Both the position numbers and the translations under genes were made by a program. From NCBI GenBank assembly GCA_963781265.1, contig CAWAFH010000014.1:124001-188000 (forward strand): a stretch of 64,000 nucleotides of DNA, written 5' to 3'. Below are positions 42,096-49,810 of the stretch, piece by piece; the first letter of the stretch is position 1, and every line of letters begins with the position of its first letter. The DNA comes from WHSW01 sp963781265 (GTDB lineage Bacteria; Actinomycetota; Thermoleophilia; Solirubrobacterales; 70-9). Under the pieces are notes generated by a model. It ran no database searches. It was given only the letters and a program-made list of their open reading frames with translations, and was not told where the DNA came from.

Positions 42096-43004
42096 ATGGC
42101 GGTCGAGCAGCGATCGAGCAGGGCGGGAACCGGAGCCGATGCTGCGGACGCGCGCGGCCGGCTGGCCGGCCGGCTCGGGCTCAGCGTCCCGAACGAGTGG
42201 TGGGCCACCGCGCCGCTGCTGAAGTCCTACGAGGCCGCCGGCTTCGACTGGGTGCAGCTGCACTCGCCGCCCGCCTCGGTCCTCAGCGTCGCCCGCCTGA
42301 CGACCGAGCACGCGGTCGCCGCGGCGCGGGCGCTCGCCCCGACCGCCCTGAAGGCCGTCCTGCACGCGCCGCCGGGGCTGCGCGCCGGTAGCCGCGAGGG
42401 GGATCGCGCCTTCGAGGGCCTGCTCTCATACGCGGCCGAGATCAGCGCCGCCGCGGTCATCTACCACGCGCTCGCGCTGCCCGACGGTCGGGCGTCGGAG
42501 CGCGCCCTGACCGCGGAGGCCCGCTCGCTCTCACGCCACGCCAGGGTCGCCGAGCGCCTCGACGTCAAGATCGCGATCGAGAACCTCGCGCCGTTGTTTC
42601 CGGGTCGCGAGACGCTCTCTGCGAACCCGCTGCTCCTGCGCGGCCTGATGCGACGGATCGCCTCCCCCGCGGTCTGCATCTGCCTCGACCTCGGTCACGC
42701 GCATATCACGGCCGACCTGCGCAACACGAGGGTCGACCTGCTCTGCGAGCCGGCGCTCGACCAGGTCGGGGTCTTTCACCTGCACGACAACCTCGGCGCC
42801 CGCAGGCGCAGCGGCGGTGACGAGCGCGGGGTCGATCCGCTGCGCCTCGACCTCCACCTTCCGCCCGGTCGGGGGACGCTGCCGTGGCGGCGGCTCGCCA
42901 CGACGCTCGCCGGCCATCGGGCGCCGATGGTGCTCGAGGTCCATCCGCCGTTCCGGCCCCGGCCTGCGGAGTTGCACCAGACGGTCAGCCGGATGCTCGG
43001 CTGA
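42096..43004 (+). CDS. Sugar phosphate isomerase/epimerase-like TIM barrel protein
   Basis: A 302-residue AP-endonuclease-2/xylose-isomerase-like barrel. Metal-site strands are visible: VQLHSPP, VLHAPPG, IAIENLAPLFPG, CICLDLGHAHI, VFHLHDNLGARRR and VLEVHPPFRP supply the expected Glu, Asp and His ligands. Only ATG 42096 onward is likely coding; the long frame upstream runs antisense to ppx. Members isomerise or epimerise small sugars or act on DNA; the substrate is unknown. It is the only plus-strand gene in a minus-strand phosphate cluster. Confidence 0.75.
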   Translation: MAVEQRSSRAGTGADAADARGRLAGRLGLSVPNEWWATAPLLKSYEAAGFDWVQLHSPPASVLSVARLTTEHAVAAARALAPTALKAVLHAPPGLRAGSREGDRAFEGLLSYAAEISAAAVIYHALALPDGRASERALTAEARSLSRHARVAERLDVKIAIENLAPLFPGRETLSANPLLLRGLMRRIASPAVCICLDLGHAHITADLRNTRVDLLCEPALDQVGVFHLHDNLGARRRSGGDERGVDPLRLDLHLPPGRGTLPWRRLATTLAGHRAPMVLEVHPPFRPRPAELHQTVSRMLG

Positions 43005-43006
43005 AC

Positions 43007-43669
43007 TCACTCCCCCGCAGCGATGATCCCGCCGAGGATGTCGGCGGCGTTGCAGGCGCGGTCGATCGCCTCCTCGAGCGCCCCGAGGACGTCCTTCCAG
43101 CGGATCGTCAGCAGCGGATCGATGCCGCCGTCGAACAGCGACGCGATCGCGGTCCGGTGGATCCGGTCGCCCTCCTTCTCGAGCCGCCGAATCTCCATCA
43201 GGTGGGGCTCGAGCCGATCCAGGTCGCGCAGCGAGTGCAGTGCCCGCGACAGCTCGCGGCCGGCGTCGCGAAGCACGCTGGCCAGCGCCTCCGCCTGCTC
43301 CATCGGCGCCTCGATCCGGTAGATCGCGATCTCCTGGGCGGCCTCGTCGATGTCGTCAACGACATCGTCGATCGCCCCGGTCAGGCGATACACCTGGCCG
43401 CGGTCGAAGGTGCTCGCCTTGCGACGGTGCAGGGCGTGGAGGATCTTGTGGGTGAGCTCGTCGCCGACGTGCTCGCAGTCGGTGATCCGGGCGAGCAGCG
43501 CGGACGAATCGTCGGGCCAGGTGCGAAACAGCTCGGCGATCAGCTCGGCGGCGACCTTGACGTTGTCGCCGGCATCGGCGAGTCGGTCGAGGATCTCGTC
43601 GTCCGCGACGGTCTTTCCGAAGGTGCCGTGCCGACGCAATGCTGCGCGGCTGGAGCGGCTCAGCTGCAT
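43007..43669 (-). CDS. DUF47 / PhoU-like phosphate transport regulator
   Basis: A 220-residue all-helical protein resembling the TIGR00153/DUF47 family. Two halves each carry metal-binding acidic patches: ITDCEHVGDELTHKILHAL, VYRLTGAIDDVVDDIDEAA, RRLEKEGDRIHR and WKDVLGALEEAIDRACNAAD. These proteins usually partner low-affinity Pit phosphate transporters, but no pit gene is present here. It lies 23 bp after phoU in the same direction. Start at ATG 43669. Confidence 0.88.
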   Translation of the reverse strand: MQLSRSSRAALRRHGTFGKTVADDEILDRLADAGDNVKVAAELIAELFRTWPDDSSALLARITDCEHVGDELTHKILHALHRRKASTFDRGQVYRLTGAIDDVVDDIDEAAQEIAIYRIEAPMEQAEALASVLRDAGRELSRALHSLRDLDRLEPHLMEIRRLEKEGDRIHRTAIASLFDGGIDPLLTIRWKDVLGALEEAIDRACNAADILGGIIAAGE

Positions 43670-43692
43670 CACCCGACCCGGCGCCGCGCCCG

Positions 43693-44391
43693 CTAGCGGG
43701 GCACCGGGACACCCGGGTGCGATGCGTCCTGAAACTCGCGGAACAGCCCGGTCACCACGAACGCGACCTGCTCCCCGATGTCGACCGTGTTGTCGCCAAT
43801 CCGTTCGATCGCCCGGGCGACCAGGATCATCGTCATCGCCCACTCGCGGCGGTCGTGGTCATCGCCGATCTCGAGCGCAATCCTGAAGATCTCCTTGTTG
43901 AGGTTGTCGACCAGATCGTCCTGGCCGACCAGGTCGCGAGCCATCTCGACATTCCGCTCCGCGAAAGCGCGTTTGCACTGCACGAGCTGGGTCTTTACCT
44001 GCCGCGACATTGTCTGGATGTCCTTGACGATCCGCTCGTCGGCGGGCGGTTCATGCCCGGCGATGGGGATCAGCTTCGCGATGTTCACGCACTGGTCGCC
44101 CATCCGCTCGACCGCCTTCATGAGGTGAAGGAGCGCGGCGATCAAGCGCAGGTCGGTCGCCACGGGCGCCTGGGTCGCGAGCAGGGTGAGGATCGACTGA
44201 TGGATCTCCAGGTAGCGCCCATCGACGACGTCGTCGTTCGCGATGATCAGCTCGGCAAGCTCGGAATCGCGGTGCTCGACGGCCTCGTAGGCGCGCTCGA
44301 GCTGCGCCACGACCATGTCGATGCCCTCGAGCGCGTGGCGCTCGAGCGCCTCGAGCTGCTCCTGATATTGGTGACGGACGCCGTCTGGCAT
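43693..44391 (-). CDS. phoU: Phosphate signalling complex protein PhoU
   Basis: A 232-residue protein made of two PhoU repeats; each has the metal-cluster motif E/D-x3-D-x3 in HLMKAVERMGDQCVNIAKLI and ILVARAIERIGDNTVDIGEQ. It restrains the phosphate sensor kinase when external phosphate is plentiful, acting with PstSCAB. The start shares one base with the pstB stop (TGATG), so expression is coupled to pstB. Confidence 0.95.
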   Translation of the reverse strand: MPDGVRHQYQEQLEALERHALEGIDMVVAQLERAYEAVEHRDSELAELIIANDDVVDGRYLEIHQSILTLLATQAPVATDLRLIAALLHLMKAVERMGDQCVNIAKLIPIAGHEPPADERIVKDIQTMSRQVKTQLVQCKRAFAERNVEMARDLVGQDDLVDNLNKEIFRIALEIGDDHDRREWAMTMILVARAIERIGDNTVDIGEQVAFVVTGLFREFQDASHPGVPVPR

Positions 44392-45281
44392 CAGCCGACC
44401 TTCCCGGTCACATAGTCCTCTGTGCGCGGGTCGCCCGGATTCGTGAAGATCTTCTCGGTCACGTCGTACTCGACCAAGCGTCCTTGGCGGTGCTTTTCAT
44501 CCGCGTCCAACTTCACGATCAAGAACGCCGTCATGTCCGACACCCTGGCCGCCTGCTGCATGTTGTGGGTCACGATGACGATCGAGTAGCGCTCCTTCAG
44601 CTCCAGCATCAGGTCCTCGATCTTGCCGGTCGAGATCGGGTCGAGCGCCGAGCACGGCTCGTCCATCAGGATCACATCCGGCTCGACCGCCAGGCACCGC
44701 GCGATGCAGAGGCGCTGTTGCTGTCCTCCGGACATCCCGAAGGCGTTGGTGTCGAGACGATCCTTCACTTCGTCCCAGACCGCAGCGCCGCGAAGCGCCG
44801 TCTCCACGATCTCGTCCATGCTCCCGTCCATACCGAGGATCCGGGGGCCGAAGGCGATGTTGTCGTAGATCGATTTCGGGAACGGGTTCGGCTTCTGGAA
44901 CACCATCCCGATCCGCTTCCGGACCTCGACCGCGTCCACCTCGGGCGCGTAGATGTCCTGGCCGTGGTAGAGGACGCGGCCGTCGACCGAGGCAGAGGGG
45001 ATCAGGTCGTTCATCCGGTTGAGGCACCGGATCAGGGTCGACTTGCCGCATCCCGAGGGCCCGATCAGGGCCGTGATCGCGTTCTTGTACATCGGCATCG
45101 AGACATCTGAGACCGCCGGCTCGCCGCCGTAGGACACCGTCACCGCGTCGAGGTCGAACACCTTTTCGCGCGATGCGAACGCCGCCTTTCCGGTAGCCCC
45201 GTCGTGGGTCTCGGCGACCGTTCCGGCGAGGTTGACCCCCGGGATCGTTCGCGCGTCCTCTGCCTTCTCTGGATCGGTCAC
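44391..45281 (-). CDS. pstB: Phosphate ABC transporter ATP-binding protein PstB
   Basis: A 296-residue ATPase with Walker A GPSGCGKST (74-82), FQKPNPFPKSIYDNIAFGPR typical of PstB, signature MSGGQQQRLCIARCLA, Walker B VILMDEPCSALD and switch IVTHNMQQAARVSD. The N-terminal 40 residues form a low-complexity extension beyond the E. coli protein. Start at GTG 45281 with GGAAGG just upstream; a GTG at 45305 is in frame but would overlap that site. It energises phosphate import through PstC and PstA. Confidence 0.95.
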   Translation of the reverse strand: MTDPEKAEDARTIPGVNLAGTVAETHDGATGKAAFASREKVFDLDAVTVSYGGEPAVSDVSMPMYKNAITALIGPSGCGKSTLIRCLNRMNDLIPSASVDGRVLYHGQDIYAPEVDAVEVRKRIGMVFQKPNPFPKSIYDNIAFGPRILGMDGSMDEIVETALRGAAVWDEVKDRLDTNAFGMSGGQQQRLCIARCLAVEPDVILMDEPCSALDPISTGKIEDLMLELKERYSIVIVTHNMQQAARVSDMTAFLIVKLDADEKHRQGRLVEYDVTEKIFTNPGDPRTEDYVTGKVG

Positions 45282-45305
45282 AACTCTGCCTTCCAAGCTA
45301 ATCAC

Positions 45306-46211
45306 CTACCACTTCTTCTCGTACTTGTTGCGCAGCCAGATCGCGACCGCGTTCATCGCGAGCAGGATCACCATCAGGACGAGGATCCCCGCCGCCGCCA
45401 GCGACTTGTACTCCTCCTGCGGATCGGAGATCCAGCTGAAGATCTGAATCGGAAGCGCCGTGACGTCGCTCAGCAGGCCGCTCGGGGCCGCGGTCGCGAA
45501 GGCCGCGGCGCCGATCACGATCAGCGGAGCCGTCTCGCCGATCGCGCGCGAGAGCGAGAGGATCGCCCCGGTCGCGATGCCGGGGAGCGCGGCCGGCAGG
45601 ACCTGCTTCCAGATCGTCTGCCACTTGGTTGCACCGAGCGCCATGGAGCCCTCGCTAATCGACGGGGGAACGGCGCGGATCGCCTCGCGCCCGGCGACGA
45701 TCAGGACCGGCAGGACGAGCAACCCGAGGGTCAGGCCGCCGGCGAGCAGCACGTGCCCGAGCGACAGCGGCCCGCGGACCAAGAAGGCGAGCCCCAGGAC
45801 GCCGTAGACGATCGACGGCACCGCAGCCAGGTTCTGGATGTTGACCTCGATGAAACGGTTGAACCAGCGCTCGCCGTCGGCGTACTCCTCGAGATAGATC
45901 GCGGTCGCTACCCCGACCGGGATGATGAACGCGGCGCACACCACCATCAGCCAGAAGGTCCCAACGAGGGCGGGGCCGATCCCCGAGCTCGCCGGGTCGA
46001 TCCGGGAGGGCGTCGCGGTCAGGAAGTCGAGGCTCAGCGAGCCGGCGCCCTCCTTGAACACCTGGACGAGGAGGACCACGAGCACCACCAAGCAAGCGAC
46101 GATGCAGGCTGCCAGGCACATCTTGAAGGCGAACTCCCAGAGCCGGGTCGAGCGACCGGATTCGAATCGCGTCCGCACCGCACCGGCGACCGCCGCATCG
46201 GACGCGCTCAT
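45306..46211 (-). CDS. pstA: Phosphate ABC transporter permease PstA
   Basis: A 301-residue permease with six helices. Family features are ATAIYLEEYADGERWFNRFI, AVPSIVYGVLGLAF and the coupling loop SMALGATKWQTIWKQVLPAA. It forms the transmembrane channel with PstC. Its ATG overlaps the pstC stop (ATGA), and pstB begins 24 bp later. Confidence 0.95.
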   Translation of the reverse strand: MSASDAAVAGAVRTRFESGRSTRLWEFAFKMCLAACIVACLVVLVVLLVQVFKEGAGSLSLDFLTATPSRIDPASSGIGPALVGTFWLMVVCAAFIIPVGVATAIYLEEYADGERWFNRFIEVNIQNLAAVPSIVYGVLGLAFLVRGPLSLGHVLLAGGLTLGLLVLPVLIVAGREAIRAVPPSISEGSMALGATKWQTIWKQVLPAALPGIATGAILSLSRAIGETAPLIVIGAAAFATAAPSGLLSDVTALPIQIFSWISDPQEEYKSLAAAGILVLMVILLAMNAVAIWLRNKYEKKW

Positions 46212-47149
46212 TCGTAGACCTCCCGGTACTTGCGCACGAACCGGATCGCGACCATGTTCATCAGCAGCGTGAGCACGAACAGCGTCAGACCAAGGGCGAA
46301 GATCGACTGGTAGCCGATCGTGCCCGCCGGGTTGTCGCCCTTGGCGGTCGCACCCATGAACGCGGTGACCGTGGCGTGAGGTTCGAGGGGGTTGAGACTC
46401 GAGCTTGGTGCCAGCCCGGCGGCGATCAGGACGATCATCGTCTCGCCGACGCCACGCGAGATTCCGAGCACGATGGAGGCGACCACACCCGAGATCGCCG
46501 CCGGAAAGACGACCCTCGTCGAGACCTGGCGTTTGGTCGCCCCCATCCCATAGGCGCCCTCACGCAGCCCCTGAGGCACCGCTGACATCGCGTCCTCGGA
46601 GATCGACGCGATCGTCGGAACGATCATGAACCCCATGATCAGGCCGGCCGAGAGCGCGTTGAACACCTGAACGTCAGCGTTGAGGAGGTCCTGGAGGATG
46701 GTCGGGGTGATGAAGGTGAGCGCGAAGTAGCCGAAGACGATCGTCGGCACCCCGACCAGGACCTCGAGAATCGGCTTCACGATCCGGCGCGTTCGCGGGC
46801 TCGCGTACTCGGAGAGGAAGATCGCCGATCCGAGCCCGACCGGGATCGCGACCAGGATCGCGATCCCGGTGACGAGGAAGGTGCCGACGAGGAGCGGGCG
46901 GACGCCGAACTCGGGGTCTTGGAACAGCGGCGACCATTCCTTCTGGGTGAAGAAGTCCGCCCCGACGTCCTTGAAGAACGGGATCGACTCCTTGAGCAGC
47001 GCGACGACGATCAGGATCGTCGTCAGGACCGAGATCGCTGCCGCGAGGAAGAGCGCAGCGCGAATCGCCTCTTCTCCCCACCGGCGACGGCGGACGCCGA
47101 GGGCTCCAGCCCCCGGCGTCCCACCTGCCGTTTGAGTCCCGGCTTCCAC
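46208..47149 (-). CDS. pstC: Phosphate ABC transporter permease PstC
   Basis: A 313-residue permease. GSAIFLSEYASPRTRRIVKP, GVPTIVFGYFALTFI and the coupling loop GAYGMGATKRQVSTRVVFPA identify PstC. A 35-residue cytoplasmic extension precedes the first helix. The GTG start at 47149 lies 38 bp after pstS, in the same transcription unit. Confidence 0.95.
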   Translation of the reverse strand: MEAGTQTAGGTPGAGALGVRRRRWGEEAIRAALFLAAAISVLTTILIVVALLKESIPFFKDVGADFFTQKEWSPLFQDPEFGVRPLLVGTFLVTGIAILVAIPVGLGSAIFLSEYASPRTRRIVKPILEVLVGVPTIVFGYFALTFITPTILQDLLNADVQVFNALSAGLIMGFMIVPTIASISEDAMSAVPQGLREGAYGMGATKRQVSTRVVFPAAISGVVASIVLGISRGVGETMIVLIAAGLAPSSSLNPLEPHATVTAFMGATAKGDNPAGTIGYQSIFALGLTLFVLTLLMNMVAIRFVRKYREVYE

Positions 47150-47187
47150 CGTGTACTCGTTTGTCCGCCGGCAACCCTCGAGGGGTG

Positions 47188-48165
47188 CTAGCCGACAGCC
47201 TTCGCCACGGCCGCCTGCGCCTTGGCCGCCTGCTGGTCGTCCATGGGGACGATCAGCGCGGACTCAGCGATCTGGTTGTAGTTGTCGCCGACGTACTGCA
47301 CGAACGCGGAGACCTCCGAGCGCTGGAGGGCGTCGGTCGACGGATACATGAACAGCGGCCGCGAGAGCGGCGAGTACGACCCGTCCTGGATCGTCTCGGA
47401 GCTGGGAGCGACGCAGCCGTTGCCGTCATCCACGGAGACCAGGTTGAGCTGGTCCTGGCTCTGCTCGTAGTACGAGAAACCGAAGTACCCGAGGCCGTTC
47501 TCATCGCCCTCGACGCCCTGGACGAGCACGTTGTCGTCCTCGGACGGCTGGTAGTCCTTGCGGCTCAGGTCCTCCTCACCGTTGATCGCGTCGGTGAAGT
47601 AGTCGAACGTGCCCGAGTCGGTGCCCGGCCCGTAGAGGCTGACCTCGGCGTCCGGCAGCGGGTCGCCGGTATCGGCGTCGTTACCGAGCTGGCTGTAGTT
47701 GGTGACGGAGTCATCGGTCCACAGCTTCGCGAGCTGGTCGGTGGTCAGACAGCTGATCTCCAGGGCGGGGTTGGTGACGATGGCGATGCCATCGTTGGCG
47801 ACCTGGAAATCGGAGTAGGAGACGCCGCCCTGCTTGCAGGCGTCGACCTCCTCGGGCTCGATCGGCCGGGAGGCGTCGGAGATGTCGGTCTCGCCCGCGC
47901 AGAACTTCTCGAACCCGCCGCTGGTCCCGGCGGCGCCGACCGTGATTTCGACATCAGGGTTGTCCTGGTTGAAGAGCTCGGCGGCGGCCTCGGCGAAGGG
48001 TTGCACTGTCGACGAGCCGTCGATGGTGATCTTCCCCGAGAGCCCGCTGGCGGTGTCGCCTCCGCTGCTGGTGTCGCCTCCACTGTCGTCCGAGCCGCAT
48101 GCTGCGACGCCGACGGCGAGCACAGCGCTGCTGCCGACGGCGAGCAGCCAGTTCTTAGAGGTCAC
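47188..48165 (-). CDS. pstS: Phosphate-binding lipoprotein PstS
   Basis: A 325-residue binding protein with a lipoprotein signal (Cys23 in GVAACGSD) and a Gly/Ser/Asp linker. The phosphate-binding loop DGSSTVQPFAEAAAELFN and GAAGTSGGFEKFCAGETDIS are classic PstS elements. The start is GTG 48165, preceded by AAGGAG; the longer frame to 48453 is antisense-like and lacks a signal. The PHO-box-like repeat at 48236-48257 implies control by phosphate starvation. First gene of pstSCAB-phoU. Confidence 0.95.
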   Translation of the reverse strand: MTSKNWLLAVGSSAVLAVGVAACGSDDSGGDTSSGGDTASGLSGKITIDGSSTVQPFAEAAAELFNQDNPDVEITVGAAGTSGGFEKFCAGETDISDASRPIEPEEVDACKQGGVSYSDFQVANDGIAIVTNPALEISCLTTDQLAKLWTDDSVTNYSQLGNDADTGDPLPDAEVSLYGPGTDSGTFDYFTDAINGEEDLSRKDYQPSEDDNVLVQGVEGDENGLGYFGFSYYEQSQDQLNLVSVDDGNGCVAPSSETIQDGSYSPLSRPLFMYPSTDALQRSEVSAFVQYVGDNYNQIAESALIVPMDDQQAAKAQAAVAKAVG

Positions 48166-48235
48166 TTCGTTTGTCTCCTTGCATTGGTTCGATTTCTCTG
48201 AGCATCGGAGCGAAGCTTGTTGGCCCGGGGGCCTC

Positions 48236-48257
48236 CGGTGGTGAAAAAGATGTGAAG
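48236..48257 (-). promoter_or_regulatory. PHO-box-like direct repeat upstream of pstS
   Basis: On the minus strand two adjacent 11-base units read CTTCACATCTT and TTTCACCACCG, sharing TTCAC at exactly 11-base spacing. Streptomyces PHO boxes bound by PhoP are direct repeats of this size and sequence type. The site lies about 71-92 bases upstream of the pstS start and is a good candidate for the response regulator encoded just beyond. Confidence 0.65.
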
Positions 48258-48302
48258 AGGCCGAAAACAAGCCCGGCCGGGGCGGCGGAGGACGGCTGGG
48301 CG

Positions 48303-49103
48303 CTAGCCGAGCTGGGCGATGCGCGGCTCGGCGAGCGGCTCGGCGAGCTGATCGTCGGTCTCGGTCGCGGGCGCGATCGGCGCCGTGGCGCCGGTCAGCG
48401 ACTCGGGCTCGAACCGATATCCGACCCCGAAGTGGGTGTGGATGTATTCCCACTCGGGCGACAGCTTGTGGAGCTTGGCGCGCAGCTTGCGGACGAAGAC
48501 GTCGACCGAGCGGTCGCCGTGGGCCATCGCGTAGCCCCAGACGCGCTGGTAGATCTCCTCGCGCTCGATCACCCGCCCCGAAGCCTCGGCCAGCACCTGG
48601 ACGAGCTCGAACTCGCGCCTCGTCAGCTCGAGGCTGACGCCGGAGACGAAGGCCTGGAACTGATCGGCGCGGATCTCGATCTCGCCGGCGACCACCGGGC
48701 CCTGCTCCTCGCGGGTGCGGCTGCGGCGGCGGCGGCGGATCACCGCCTCGACCCGCGCCATCACCTCCTCGGGGTGGGCGGGCTTGGCGATCCAGTCGTC
48801 GGCGCCGAGGCGCAGACCGCGGACGCGCTGGGCGACCGTGGAGCCCTGCGTGCAGACGACCACTCCGAGATCCGGAAGCATCCCGCAGACGCGCTCCAAG
48901 AACTCCCAGCCGAGCGGCCCGATCACCGACGGATCGAGGATCAGCGCGTTCAGCTTCATCGCGACCAACTCCTCGGGCGGGACGCTCGAGGAGTGGACCC
49001 GGTATTCCCAGCCGGCCGCGTCGAAGCGGCGCGTGAGCACGCGGAGAAAGCCGCTGTCGTTGTCGATAACGGCGATGCGGGCTATCCCATGCTGAGCGTT
49101 CAT
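48303..49103 (-). CDS. OmpR-family response regulator, PhoP/RegX3-like
   Basis: A 266-residue protein. The receiver domain (about 1-125) has acidic residues Asp14 and Asp16 (VIDND), phospho-acceptor Asp57 in ALILDPSV and Lys107 in IAKPAH. The winged helix (about 140-240) has LELTRREFELVQVLAEASGR, EEIYQRVWGYAMAHG and DRSVDVFVRKLRAKL. Directly upstream of pstS on the same strand, it is most simply the phosphate-responsive regulator. The region 58-70 (PSVIGPLGWE) departs from the usual D-x2-M-P pattern, so it may be an atypical receiver. No histidine kinase gene is nearby. Confidence 0.9.
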   Translation of the reverse strand: MNAQHGIARIAVIDNDSGFLRVLTRRFDAAGWEYRVHSSSVPPEELVAMKLNALILDPSVIGPLGWEFLERVCGMLPDLGVVVCTQGSTVAQRVRGLRLGADDWIAKPAHPEEVMARVEAVIRRRRRSRTREEQGPVVAGEIEIRADQFQAFVSGVSLELTRREFELVQVLAEASGRVIEREEIYQRVWGYAMAHGDRSVDVFVRKLRAKLHKLSPEWEYIHTHFGVGYRFEPESLTGATAPIAPATETDDQLAEPLAEPRIAQLG

Positions 49104-49425
49104 CGATTGTCCGAGTTCCCCTGCGCCTCCGAGGCGCGGTGGCCGTGAGCCGGCCCTCTCTCGAGTCGAGCGAATCGTAGCCACCGCCGATCGGCCGTGG
49201 CGAGCGTTAACGGGACTTTCACATGCAAATTCTCACTTTTTTCACGCCCGGCGACGCCTCGGGCCCGAGACTCCGATCCGCGAGATCCTCTCTCTCTCGC
49301 GTAGCGCGCGGCTCCTCCCTGCCCCGAGCCGCGCGCTTTCTTTCGACCACGGGCTTAACAAGATCTTCTCCAGTTCGACACCACGCGTTCACCCGAATGG
49401 CCATGCCGAGCGCCGATGATCCCGC
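49104..49425. other. Intergenic region with AT-rich promoter-like patch, no confident gene
   Basis: This 322-bp gap lies between the response regulator start and the winged-helix remnant. Bases 49215-49245 are notably AT-rich for this genome and contain three TTCAC/CTCAC-like elements at uneven spacing (49218, 49232, 49241). CTCGGGCCCGAG at 49258-49269 is a 12-bp perfect palindrome. Short open frames across it show no conserved features. Confidence 0.4.
49304..49343 (+). terminator. Orphan terminator-like hairpin on the plus strand
   Basis: A perfect 11-bp stem (GCGCGCGGCTC/GAGCCGCGCGC) with an 11-base loop is followed by TTTCTTT. No plus-strand gene ends upstream of it; the nearest upstream gene faces away. 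It may end an unannotated short transcript that begins near 49245. Confidence 0.5.
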
Positions 49426-49810
49426 GTGGCGACGCGAGCGGCGCAGACGAGCCCCCGGCCGACGCGATCGGTGAGCTTCGCGGCCGCCGGGCCGCCGCGG
49501 CGCCTCGCCAACCTGGAGATCAGGCCGGCGGAGCTGCAGCTGCTCGTCGACGGCCGCCGAGCCAACCTCACGGTGCGCGAGTTCGAGCTCTTCTTCGTCC
49601 TCGCCGGGCGGGTCGACATCGTCGTCCAGCGGCCCGGAGATCTACGAACAGGTCTGGGGTGGAGCGATGCCGAGGCGCGATCGCTCCGTCGACGTGCTCG
49701 TGCGCAAGGTGCGGGCGAAGCTCCGAGACGTCGCGCCTGGGTGGCGCTACATCCACACCCACTTCGGAATCGGATACCGGCTCAGCCCGGAACGGGTCGA
49801 CGAACGCTAG
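49426..49810 (+). pseudogene. Winged-helix (OmpR C-terminal type) DNA-binding protein, frameshifted remnant
   Basis: Read in one frame from GTG 49426, the product reaches LEIRPAELQLLVDGRRANLT and VREFELFFVLAGRV. After about 49636 the frame that continues the homology is shifted and gives EIYEQVWGGAMPRRDRSVDV, LVRKVRAKLRD and IHTHFGIGYRLSPE, ending at the TAG at 49808-49810. The pieces match, in order, the effector domain of the response regulator at 48303-49103, so this looks like a duplicated copy lacking the receiver domain. Extra codons (DIVVQ) near the junction hint at more than one indel. Either decayed gene or assembly error; the stop still makes a neat CTAG overlap with uppP. Confidence 0.7.

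Noticed and set aside
47175..47184. CCCTCGAGGG palindrome between pstS and pstC as an attenuator
   Set aside because: Ten perfect bases without a loop cannot form a stable hairpin, and there is no U-run.
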